From Paraphaeosphaeria minitans (lineage: Eukaryota; Ascomycota; Dothideomycetes; Pleosporales; Didymosphaeriaceae), in assembly GCA_015832175.1 (NCBI GenBank), contig WJXW01000008.1, positions 1,612,001-1,676,000 of the forward strand: DNA of 64,000 nucleotides. The letters run 5' to 3'. Positions 53,907 through 64,000 of the stretch are shown here, piece by piece. A model generated the notes under the pieces. The model had not been told where the DNA came from and did not search any database. It worked only from the letters and a program-made list of their open reading frames with translations. How positions within the stretch are numbered: the stretch's first letter is position 1; each line of letters opens with the position of its first letter. The translations under genes and the position numbers were made by a program.

Positions 53907-55472
53907 ATGTATGCGACTTTCGGAACTTTCAGTCTTTTGCTTAGCGGCATAACGCTGGCCACTAAGAGTACTCTCCATACACGAGACGATGCAGTATTTC
54001 AACTCACATCCCAAAAACATAATCGCTGCTGACTTAATCTTCAGTGTGCAGCTTTAGCTGCTATATTGCCACAAGATGTTGCCCTACCGAGCACTACAGC
54101 TTTCACTCAATCGAGCTCATACTGGTCTCAACAACAGCTCGAGACTCGACCACAGTGTTTTGTGTCCCCTAAGAGCACCAGAGATGTTTCAACCATCTTG
54201 AAATTCTTGACAAAAGGAAACCATCCTTTTACGGTGAAGGGGGGCGGTCATATTCCATTCGCCGGTGGTTCTAGTATCAAGAACGGTGTGACGATCGATA
54301 TGGTGCACCTCAACGATATCAAGGTTTCGTCCGATCGATGGACTGTATCCATCGGTCCGGGAAACCGCTGGATCAATGTTACCGAAACTCTCGACCCCCT
54401 TGGACTTTCTGTCGTTGGAGGGCGCGACATGAACGTTGGCGTCAGCGGTTTGCTCCTTGGTGGGGGTATCTCGTACTTTTCGGGACAGTACGGTTGGGCC
54501 TGCGATAACGTACGCCGTTACGAAGTCGTACTCGCATCAGGTCGTGTCGTCTATGCATCCCCAAGCGAGAACAAAGACCTCTACTGGGCCTTGCGGGGCG
54601 GGGGAGGCTTGAACTTCGGAATTGTGACGAGGTTCGAGATTGTCACCTTCGACCAAGGCCAAATCTGGGAAAACGCTCTATCCTTCCCCGGTAGTTCCAA
54701 TGCGACGGTCATCAATGCTTTCCAAAACCTTACAGTTCGTGGATTCCCTGCGGATAAAGCCGCGTCCGGCTTTGTTGGCATAAACTATCACGGCTCCACC
54801 GGCGGATACTCAACCGATGTAGGCCTTCTGCACGCCACAGTACCTTCCCCTGCAGAGAGTGTACCTGCAGTTTTCAGGCCATTCCAAAAGATCCCATCGG
54901 CAACCGCCAACTCCACCGTCGCAGCTGATGTCTCGACTTTCCTCAAGAATTTCGCTACGCCATATGGCCGTCGATGGACATGGGGTAATGTCGTCGTCTC
55001 TGCCTCTTTCCCCAACAATTTCCTTGCCGAAATCTTGTCTCTCTATGAAACTCGCAATGTTGGCCTGTTTAACAAACAGGGAGAAGATGACATTACCCCT
55101 ACTGCACTCTTTCAGCCTATCCCAGTGAACGTTCTGGAAGCAATGCAAAAGAATGGTGGAAACGCAATGGGACTGAAGCCTTCGAATGGACCGTTGGTCT
55201 TGATCTCTTTCCCCATGTCCTGGGCAAATCCGCAGAATGATGATCTCGCCTACGGCGCCACTCGTAAATTGATCGCCGACGTCGAAGAAAAGGCTAAGCA
55301 GTACAAGGTACACACGCCGTTCGTGTATCTGAATTATGCGGACGCAAAACAGGAGGTGCAGAAGGGCTACGGGAAAGAGAACTACGAGAGACTCCAGAAG
55401 ATCGCACGAAAATACGATCCACAAGGCAAGCTGGCACAGCTATGGAAGGGCTACTTCAAGCTTGACCGGTGA
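53907..55472 (+). CDS. Secreted FAD-linked oxidoreductase (berberine-bridge-enzyme type)
   Basis: Two exons, 53907-53993 and 54045-55472 (504 aa). Exon 1 supplies a signal peptide (MYATFGTFSLLLSGITLA). The join gives the family opening CAALAAILPQDV. The FAD-binding PCMH domain has VKGGGHIPFAGG with His98 at the covalent flavin position, then VSIGPGNRWINV, GGRDMNVGVSGLLLGGGISY, GQYGWACDNV and GGGGLNFGIVTRF. The Cys used for a second flavin bond in bicovalent members is not evident. The C-terminal BBE segment has a FVYLNYADA region, then YDPQGKLAQLWKGYF. Several N-glycosylation sequons (NST, NVT, NLT). Such oxidases catalyse alcohol oxidation, dehydrogenation or cyclisation and are common in polyketide clusters. 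Confidence 0.93.
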
Positions 55473-56682
55473 GCTTATTCTTCTTGATGATCGACTAGTT
55501 GTGGCAGCCAGGCGATGTTACATATGTATGTTGTACAATAGACACATGCTCTCCTCATGGGGTTTGTGCTGTTATGACCTTGACAAATGGGGCTTGTATC
55601 GCTTCAAAGCGAAGAATGGAAATCTGTTTTTGATTGGTACCGTAGCTCGATCGTATGATGCTGGCTATGTAAGATTTGGCTAATTGCCGCACGCTCAGCC
55701 CCAGCCCCAGATGCCAGTAACTTGCATCGCAATGGATAACGCTATGGACGAATCGGCACTACGCCGCATGTACGACGCGAAGGTTTCGAAATTAGGCATA
55801 TGATGCTGACGCTTTCTTCATTGGACGGCGTTAACCTAGATCGCAAGCGGCTGAGGCGCACGGAACGGTGAGGCCCACCCGCGGACCGGGTTCCCCACGC
55901 CATTCTTTATCCGGACTTTATGTTGCAATTCAACGGGTAATAACCTCGATTCAAACAAGCTGAGGTCCCATCCATATCTCACACCACGAGAAAGACCAGG
56001 CGGTGTACAGCCTCCCAGCAAAACCAGGTCCAGAATGTGAATCGGACCAATTTGTGATTGTTCATGGGAAGAAAAGCGGACGCCGTACACACGCCAAGGT
56101 GAACGCTAAAACTTGATGTAGCGAGTTCAACGGATCTTCCTGCCCAGCCGCTAACACCACAAGCAGGCAAATCCTCGTGCGAAAGCTAGCATATGAAACA
56201 CGGCTCGGCTCGTCTACGGACTAGTTCTCTAAGTAGGAAGTGGAGATGTACGCCGCTACCGTATCTTTGCTGCGGGTCTAGTCACGTCCCTCCGGATATA
56301 AATCCTGATTGGTGTCATGTGAATTCCTACACGATGTTGCGAGGAGATAGGTAGTGTGCTGCGTACAACTTGCAGCTCAACGATAAGGAAGCAACCAATG
56401 GATAATCTTCACATCCTGGAACGGATTGCAAAGTCAAAAATGGAGATACGAAGTTGTATTGACTCAGTTATCATTCTTGATCACTCACATATCTCTTGCT
56501 ACACATAGGGCGGAATCTTCTTCCTCGACCTTTTTGTATTGAAACCGGGTTCGTGAAACACATCCGGCATCGGACACGACAAGCGTTGGAGTCCAAGAAG
56601 CAATGCGAGTGTAAGCTTACTCGTGGACAAATAGGAAAGTTCGTAGCACAGCCTTGGCTCTAGCTGAATTCCATAGCATCCT
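55473..56682. other. Intergenic stretch before the bANK regulator
   Basis: About 1.2 kb. Contains the 3' end of the oxidoreductase gene and the promoter of the regulator. No gene recognised on either strand. Confidence 0.4.
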
Positions 56683-57924
56683 ATGGGGGCTGACGTGCTT
56701 TACGAAGAGCCAAGCACGCCTGCCGACTTTAAGCGACCAGCCCCCGCGCATTCCCGTATGTCTTACGGCAGTAACAAGCATTGCAGCCACCAACAAACTT
56801 CATTTTACTCTAGTGCCCAGTCAACACCAAATAGTATGTTGGATCGAGAAAATTGCAGCATTGTGGGTTTGGAACATAAACGTACAGTTTCTGCTCAAAG
56901 AAGACTTCAAAATCGTGTTGCCCAGCAAAGGTTTCGAGGTAAGACTACTTCCTTGCCCTCGGTCTACTAACTGTGGCCAAAGGACAAGCATCTGACATGT
57001 TTTTTAGAGCGGCAGAAAGCCAACACCGCTCCAAGCGCAGATCAGCTCGAAGCCGCCACTTTCAATGACCTTGATACCGTGCGAAACGTCGACACTGCGA
57101 CTAGTTTGGACAGCGAAGACCTTTACTACCAGCGAGACCCTACATTCCCCCACAATTCCCCCCACAATTCCCCCCACAATTCAGAGCAGCCGGTCGCTTC
57201 GTCTTTGGGTTCAAATCCAGCGCCAGTCCAATGGCATTTACCGTCCACCTTTTCCGTAGCCCCGTCACCTCAGATTCCACATAACTTTGATACCGCGCTG
57301 GACGGTCGTATGACACCGAACCCTTCGTATCTAGACGTTTCATATGAAAGTCTCTTCGGCTCAACGGACACCGATTGGAGTCGACAATACTTCCACCAGC
57401 AACTGGCGTATTTGGCAGAATCGAACGACAATGCATTGGCTAGAACCCAACGGGTGCTACCGAATGAGATCCCCACTCCTCCGGCTATAATGACGCCTTC
57501 TTCAGCATCCACATCTCCACTCTACCGCTCCTCTATCAGTTCCTATTCTCCAAATAGGCGCTCAACCGTCAGTTCCACAAGTAGCATGGGACAACTAGTC
57601 GCGGCACAACCATCAAGCGTATGTAACAAATCTTCGCAAATACGATATCCCCTTCTCCATGTGGCGATACGTACACGGAAAAAGTCAATGGTGCGTTTGT
57701 TGCTCCGTCGCGGAGCATCCAAAATCAATGAACAGGACCAACATGGTCGCACAGCCCTCCATATCGCCGCAGAGTCTGGCGACGAAGAAATAGTAGAAGT
57801 TCTCATGAAGCACGGGGCAAATTCCAAGCTTCTGGACAATCAGGGATTGGATGCTCTGCACTACGCAGTGGAGCAGGGACATGAGGATGTTGTGGAAATG
57901 CTTTTGGACGCCATGGGAGAATAG
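56683..57924 (+). CDS. bANK-type transcription factor (basic region plus ankyrin repeats, ToxE-like)
   Basis: Two exons, 56683-56938 and 57008-57924 (390 aa). The splice completes a bZIP-like basic region at about residues 71-89 (RRLQNRVAQQRFRERQK), but no leucine heptads follow it. A disordered Ser/Pro middle follows, including the PHNS repeat. The C-terminus has about three to four ankyrin repeats: YPLLHVAIRTRKKSMVRLLL, HGRTALHIAAESGDEEIVEV, GLDALHYAVEQGHEDVVEM. A basic DNA-binding region without zipper joined to ankyrins defines the bANK family, whose founder is ToxE, the regulator of the HC-toxin cluster in Cochliobolus carbonum. Here it lies inside a PKS cluster, so pathway-specific control is the likely role. 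Confidence 0.92.
57147..57182 (+). repeat. 12-nt tandem repeat, three copies, in the bANK coding region
   Basis: Three tandem copies of CCCCACAATTCC-like units, encoding PHNS PHNS PHNS in the disordered linker between DNA-binding and ankyrin parts. Copy number may vary between strains without breaking frame. Confidence 0.85.
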
Positions 57925-58423
57925 ATTTACTCTCACGGCAAGGGAAGCACAAGAAGAGGTTTCAATAAGAGTTGAGCATCTTTGTCACAGGCATTATAGA
58001 ACTTTAGACTTCATGCAGAATACATCGTATGCAAACCCCTGTCTTGCTTATAGGTTTTGACTATCGCGATCACTCCCGAGTTCCCTGAGGAGCTTACTTA
58101 CGCTCATGATGTCCATGGCTGCAGTCTCGGGGTGTGAGTGAGCCCAGGTGGGCACAACAGGGTTGATAGACAATAAGCAACAAAACTGAGACCCTGCCTC
58201 CTAATACGGATTTATTTCGTTGCTGGAGAATCGGAAAACAATCCGGAAGACATGATCGAAAGGCCGCGTTCTCAACCGCTCGTAGAAACTGTCGCACAGC
58301 TCATTTCGGTCGGTTGAATAATATATCACCGGGTTGATAGTCCCTTTGATTGAAATGGTCACCATCGACACAGACCAGGCTCACGATGATGAAGGTGCGA
58401 CAATGATATCTATTGACAATTTT
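57925..58423. other. Intergenic between bANK gene and ALDH remnant
   Basis: About 500 bp between convergent genes; no feature recognised. Confidence 0.3.
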
Positions 58424-59860
58424 CTATTCCGCCATAACTTGGACACTCTTACTCCCGTAAAGCTCCATACCCTGTGGTGTAGGCACAAAGTTAGCCAGCT
58501 TGATTGCTTCTTCTTCCGTTTTGAACGTGCAAATAAAAACCACAGGATCAAAGATCTCTTCGCGATAGATGCGTGCATCGTTCTTGGGGTTCAGAAAGAT
58601 GGTGGGGTAAAAGCAGCACCCTTTTTCGCCACGCCGTGTCCCTCTTGTCACCAGCTCAGCCTCGCTCTTTCTCATCTCGAGGAAGCTAATCACGCGTTCG
58701 AACTGCTTGGCATCTACCATATGTCTCCAGTAAATTTTGCTGTCTGCTGAGTTGCCCTTTGCGTGTGCCAGCTCTTCGTACCGCTTCTTCAGGCTCTCTT
58801 CGATGAATTTGGGAGCGATGGACTCTTCAACGAAGGTTTGGGAAGCAGCGACGCACGCTTGGCCAGTGTTCAATAGAAATCTTTGACTGTGATGCTGGAT
58901 GGCATTGTCGAAATTGGCATCGGAGAAGATGAGCGAGGGCAGTTTGCCACCTAGTTCAAGAACGACGCGCTTCAAGTTGCTAGACGAAGTTTAGCCACTG
59001 AAATGCTTTGGTTACTTGTGAGCGCGCAAATTTCACCTCTTCGCAGACAGTTCCTGCAGTTTGTTGCCAGCAAAGACACTCCCTGTAAACGAGATCTTGT
59101 TTATATGCATGTGGCTGGCAAGCATTCATCCCACCTTGCCATCACCAGTGACGATTTAGATCACACCCAGGTTGCAATTAGTATGCACTGATTGGATGAG
59201 AGATGTATCACGGCTATTGGGCGGAAATCCAGCTTGTTTGATCAGGTCACCCAATGCCAAAAGGTCGATCGTACCCTTCTCGCTTTCTTTGTAGATGACC
59301 GTGCACCCAACTGCCTTCACAGTGGCAACTTTAGTCCCGAACAAGAGAGGATTGGCGTTCCAAGCGCCAATCGCAGCGCATCCATCGATCGGCTCATATT
59401 GCACGTTCTGATTGGGGTCAATAAAGAGCAAGGCCTGGTGGCTGAGCGAGTTACGAAGTACCTTATAGACTCCATGAGCTTCAGTGAATAATCCACTGGC
59501 GATTTTGTCCGCTCATCCCGCACTGTGGTAGCAAGGGTCTTCAGCAACCAAGTTTCACAACAGGATAAAAAACGGGCCTGGAGCCATATGAATACCTGAA
59601 TACCTCACTAAGAATGCCATATATCATCTTCATCACCGCAAGCTGCTGTCCCATGCAACGGCCGTTACATGGTGCGAGTTCGTTTGTGTGTTTATCGACC
59701 AGGTCGGCGAACCGAAGCATAACCCGTGCGGTGGAGCGAGTCCAGCGAATAGAGTAACAAAGCGGAGAGGCTGCAAGCAAGATATTCTGGGATATCCGCA
59801 GACTTTTGTCGTGGATTCTTACAGCAGCAACAGTAATGTCTATGTCGACTTGGGAGGCGC
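58424..59860 (-). pseudogene. Decayed, C-terminally truncated aldehyde dehydrogenase
   Basis: ALDH homology can be followed in order: an N-terminal fragment (VDIDITVAAVR, LRFADLVDKHT, about 59850-59700), the cofactor half (ADKIASGLFTEAHG, IGAWNANPLLFGTKVA, IYKESEK...AGFPP, 59510-59200), ISFTGS (about 59090), then LELGGKLPSLIF and the catalytic Cys region NTGQACVAAS (58960-58850) and EEIFDPVVF. The frame from 59512 to 58424 is constant if a 57-nt intron (GTGAAA...TCTAG) is removed near 59010. It is broken by TGA at 59515-59513 (in place of the Trp of the GWADKI-type motif), TAA at 59158-59156 and TGA at 59128-59126. The last about 80-100 residues of the family are missing. Catalytic Cys is kept, so decay is recent or function was lost by nonsense. 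Confidence 0.8.
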
Positions 59861-61411
59861 AGTGGATGTCCGATGCGACTACACTCTTATCATGAGGGGA
59901 GCATATTGTAAGACGGCCGGGGAGTCCATGTCAACATACTGTGTAATCTGAGTTAATGAAGGGGCAAATTTGTTGCGCAGAATCATGTGCTCCATCAGAC
60001 GCAGATGAAGAAGAGAGACGAAGGAAAATTGGGAAGAGTGGAGATAGCAAAGACACGAGGCAGGAGCACGTGCGGTAGAAAAAAAAGGTGATTCTAGTGA
60101 TAGCCTGTAGGTAATGCAAGAGAGCTTGGCTCGTTGTTGATGAAGAGCTGCGTGTGGTACTTGGGGGTCATTGTTGCTGTCACTGGACTGGTGGAGTAAC
60201 TTTTAACAGGTGAAATTTCTCGTGGGCAAGGAAGATACTTTATCGTGTGGTTGAGTTTAGCTTAATGTACCGTGCGTGTTTCCGCGTTGATCATCATGTC
60301 GAAGTGAGCGCAGTGCTTACACTTAGGCACGCTTCCGGACGTACGCAGATTAAACACACCATATTTCAGACCGTGTGAAACAGAGTCTGCGGTCGAATAA
60401 GTTCGCTAACTTGAGATGACCATCTCATCAGGAGCGAACAGGTAACAGTGTATGGTATAGGCTGATATTGCGAGGTAACTCGTACCTTGGTCTGCATCAA
60501 TATGTACACATGTGAAAATGACATGAGTTAGTGCCAAAAGTCCAACAAAGCTCAGTGTAGGCTGACATAAATGCTAGAGTAAACTTGGAAGTAATCATGC
60601 ATGTGCACCAATCGTAGATCGGAATAAGCCAAAAGACCTTGATGGGAGAAGCTGTTGGTCAGCTTGGCACTAGACTACTGTGAGAAGACATACAGCGTTA
60701 TTGGCATACATGATGTATTGGCGTCTAAACTAGGTGCTCCGTTACTGCATGCTCAAGATTCGTGTTGCAGTCAAACTGCTGTTCGCAGTCCTGATATCTA
60801 TTAGAGCCGCTGAAGATGAAGTGCCGTGAGATCCATGGGTTCGTTCGTTTGACGCAAAGCCGGGCAAATAGGGAATATATATCAAGAGCTGGTGTGTGAT
60901 ACCAATGCCAAATCACGGGCGCTATCTTATGGGGTAAGAGGCGCAAATCAATCGAGGCGAAGATTGATGTCCAGACTTTCGGTGTGGTGTGGGTTCCAGG
61001 GATGGATCCGTGCTGTCACGTGTGACGGTATCAGTCCGCTCCGATTGCAGATCGCCGCTTGCACGATGACCTGAAGCTTGGTCATAGCGTGCCGAGGTAC
61101 GTGGCTCATATTCCTACCAATAGGATCGCATTCCAGTTGATGAGGACCATCTACGACGAAAATCTTTATCCTCGGAGCTGTGAGTAGTTTATCTGAGTTT
61201 CCGCGTCGCAGCAGAGCCGCAGACGATCGAGGGGAGCGCGTCACCGCCAGAAAGTGTTTATCATCCGCCCTAGCCCACAAAGGGTAAGGTCAGCGTTTCG
61301 TAGGGTACCGGAGTATCGCTCTACCTCCTCCTCGTAAGCCGTCGCCTCCCAGTTGCTCTAACCGTCAGTCTCACCTACATCGGCTGGATTAGTTCAAGGA
61401 GTTGTACGAGT
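59861..61411. other. Long AT-richer intergenic region
   Basis: About 1.55 kb between the ALDH remnant and the Zn2Cys6 gene. The first part may hold further decayed N-terminal ALDH sequence. No gene, transposon end or RNA recognised. Confidence 0.4.
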
Positions 61412-64000
61412 ATGACAGATTCATCGCGACCGGACTCAACACCACAATCTCCGGGCACAGGACTGAAACACCCAGGAGGTCGACAGCGCGTTATCTCATC
61501 TTGTCTCACGTGCAGGAGAAGGAAAGTCAAATGTGACCACGTTCACCCGGTTTGCGGAGCGTGCACGCGTGGTAATCATGTATGCACCTACGCTACTGAC
61601 CAGATACTCGGCTCGACTGTTGGATCAGGTGGAACTCGGATCTCAAAACCGGCCTCTGCCGGTAATGGTAAGCTGTCGAGGAATGGCGACGTACAGGCAC
61701 GTTTGGATCGGCTTGAGTCGCTTCTAGAGAAGGCAGTGTCTGGCGCTCCACCGCAGCAGCAGGCGCTGTCGCATTATGCCCGTCATGAAGAGCATGGGCA
61801 TGACTCAGAACTCTCCCCCTCAGCAACTAGCCAGACCTCACAGGGAGCTGGCATATCTTCGGACAATCACGATGGGACACTCCTTCTTGACGGCGGACAG
61901 AGCAAATTCGTGTCGTCGTTACATTATGCTCTTCTCGCTGACGAGGTAACCGAGAGCGTGGCCTATATTCTGAACGATTCTGACTTTGTTGCTAGATCCA
62001 AGACATCAGGGCACTCTTGGGTGATAAAACAGACGAAAACTCAGACGGTCCAACACAGAACAACCTCATACATGCCATCGGACTTGGCCGGGCGAAAGTT
62101 GGTGTTTCGCTCGAAACGCTGATGCCTGAAAGCCAGGAGCAGCGCGACGCACTTCTCGACACATACTTTTCAAATGTTGACCCGGTGATTAGGATCACAC
62201 ATAGGCCAAGCTTGATAAACAAAGCACCCTCGTATGCCCAGAACGTACATCCGCTAGTATTCGCCATATTTTATTCAGCAATAAACTCGTTACCACCTGC
62301 ACTAGTTGAAAGTAGGTTCGGAGAGTCACGCGAAGAGCTCATGGCGAAGTTTGAGCTGGGTATAGAAATCGGCCTATCGCGCGGAAACTACCTCACCAGT
62401 CCAAGCCTGGAGCTTCTTCAGGCCTTTGTTATCTGGCTGACATGTATAACGAGAGAAGAAGATATAGGTTCGTCAAAACTTATGAGTAAACGCGTGCATG
62501 TTGCTAAAGCGGCATAGGCAAGGCGTGGGCGCTCCTCGGGATCGCTATTCGGATAGCCTTGAACCAAGGGCTGCACAGAGATCCATCTTTATTTCCAGCT
62601 GGCACATTTGATGTGGTTACTGTCGAACTCCGACGAAGGGCCTGGCATCAGATCTGCTCTCTTGAGTTTAGAGCTGCTGAAGCCAAAGGGCAGGAACCAA
62701 GCATAGCTGAAGATGACTACACGACGCTGCTACCTCGCAACATTGAAGATGAAGAATTGATCGAGGGTCAGAGTCCAGGAGCGACTCCATATAACGAAGA
62801 ACGTTGGACATCCATGACCTACCAATTGATCCGTTTCGTTGGCTCGTGCGCATCACGGAGAATTATCAAGAGTACTTATCGTTTAGAGCGACGCATGCTC
62901 GAGTCTGGACTGCATGGTACATCCGGGCCTGATCCTGCTTTGGAACTGCAGACTATATATCAGCAGATCCAGAACATGGTCGAGGAGATGCATGAAGATA
63001 ACTACCGGAAGTTCCTGCGGTTTGCCAGTAGAGATGTCCCCATGCAGAGATTATCTCTTGCCCTGGCAACATTGTTAGAGTGGAGGTGCTATGTGCTATT
63101 CTGGCTTCGAATGCCACGCGCCTTCCGAGACTTGGTCTTTTCAATCGATGTGCGAAAATCGTGAGTACTATAAGAACATTGTCAAAATCCAGTTGACTAA
63201 CCAATGTTTTGCTGCAGCATTTTCGAGAAATCCGTGAACATAATTGAGACCTTGAACGGCGCTTCGGCAGACGTGGATGCAGCGCGCTTTCAATGGCACA
63301 TAGGTACCATGTCCTTTTTGAATTTCTTTCTGTAGCTAACGCAATCAGGAGGCCATGCTGCATTCCAGGCGATCATGTAAGTTTTGATATGAGGCACACC
63401 CAACTCCGCTAACCTTCATCTACAATCAGGCACGTCCTCTCTGAGCTACGTAACCCGCTTTTTGACGCCCCAGATCGATACCGGGCCATTCGAGCGCTTC
63501 AGCTTTTAAAATTGCTCAAAGAGCAAAATCACACCCGGCCTTGGCAAGTAGTCAAGAGCATGATCGATAGACTCGTTGGTGAGCAGGGAAGCGCACAGTC
63601 AAACCAACCCGAAGCCTCGTCGCTCCCCTACCGCAATACTTCACAGACGACAACATCCCTCCCTCTCAAAGGGGTGACAATGTATCCCCAGGCCGTAACC
63701 TCATTTCCTAAACAAGAGTCGCTTCAGACGATCATGGCGCCGGCCATTGAGACGCATCCGCCTCAACTGTTGCAGCCAATGCAGACGGTTGAACAGCCGG
63801 AAATATATTTCAACGATTTCAACTTTGACAACATCATTGGCGATACGCAGACGAATGGGGAACCGCCGGAGCTCGACTTCGTGGGTCTACTTGTACCACG
63901 GAAAAGCATAGCTAACACCGTCCAGGGCTTTTGGGGCGACCCGATCAATTTTGGCAGTGAACCGATAGACTTCCCAATAGATGGAGGATATGCAGCAACA
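61412..64000 (+). CDS. Zn2Cys6 transcription factor, cut by the right edge
   Basis: Exons: 61412-61945, 61996-62467, 62518-63160, 63218-63303, 63349-63376, 63430-63880, 63926 to the edge. All joins keep frame; exon 5 is only 28 nt, and the last 45-nt intron (GCTAAC branch site) is a stop-free multiple of three and thus less certain. Zn2Cys6 cluster at residues 31-58 (CLTCRRRKVKCDHVHPVCGA; C31, C34, C41, C48, C51, C58), a coiled coil (LDRLESLLEKAV) for dimerisation, then the fungal_trans middle homology region (DTYFSNVDPVIRITHRPSL, HPLVFAIFYSAINS, ALNQGLHRDPSLF, RRRAWHQICSLE). The C-terminal tail is acidic and Gln/Pro rich, a likely activation region. Likely a second regulator of the PKS cluster or the start of the adjacent region. 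Confidence 0.9.

Overview
The window is genomic DNA from a filamentous ascomycete. Genes are monocistronic and sit on both strands. They are broken by short introns (about 40-80 nt, occasionally up to about 190) with GTAAGT-like donors and TACTAAC/CTAAC-like branch sites. Several families seen here are typical of or restricted to moulds: C2H2+Zn2Cys6 and Zn2Cys6 regulators, a basic-region/ankyrin (bANK) regulator, a highly reducing polyketide synthase, and HapE. The bANK regulator and general gene content suggest Dothideomycetes, perhaps Pleosporales. That placement is inference. No bacterial, phage, CRISPR or tRNA features were seen.

Layout. (1) 1-848 is the end of a Ser/Pro-rich protein. 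(2) 1281-17275 looks like a catabolic gene cluster for an aromatic compound: LigB/DODA-type extradiol dioxygenase, a C2H2+Zn2Cys6 regulator, a flavin monooxygenase fused to an acetoacetate-decarboxylase-like domain, an aldehyde-dehydrogenase-like membrane protein lacking the catalytic Cys, a CocE/NonD-type hydrolase, a small cupin, a fumarylacetoacetase and an MFS transporter. (3) 17551-23444 is decayed: one long reading frame with three nonsense codons, then a multi-exon Cys-rich secreted protein gene with interrupted frames. (4) 24302-38600 is housekeeping: mitoribosomal uS10m, purine nucleoside phosphorylase, Fcf2, HapE (NF-YC), malate dehydrogenase, TRAPP subunit Trs33, an unknown protein and a PD-(D/E)XK-like protein. 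(5) 39300 to the right edge is a secondary-metabolite cluster: a highly reducing PKS, a divergent trans-acting alpha/beta hydrolase, a P450, a short-chain dehydrogenase, a secreted BBE-type FAD oxidoreductase, a bANK regulator, a decayed aldehyde dehydrogenase and a Zn2Cys6 regulator running off the edge.

How the genes may work together. In the catabolic cluster the monooxygenase would hydroxylate a ring, one of the dioxygenase or cupin proteins would open or process it, and the fumarylacetoacetase-type enzyme would cleave the diketo acid. The transporter would import the substrate and the neighbouring regulator would sense it; substrate and order are inference. In the PKS cluster the synthase has KS-AT-DH-(degenerate MT)-ER-KR-ACP and no release domain. 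The hydrolase sharing its promoter is the likely off-loading or transfer enzyme, and the P450, SDR and FAD oxidoreductase would tailor the chain. All coordinates for spliced genes give the outer limits, and exon joins are stated in the entries; they were deduced by reading-frame continuity and splice signals only.
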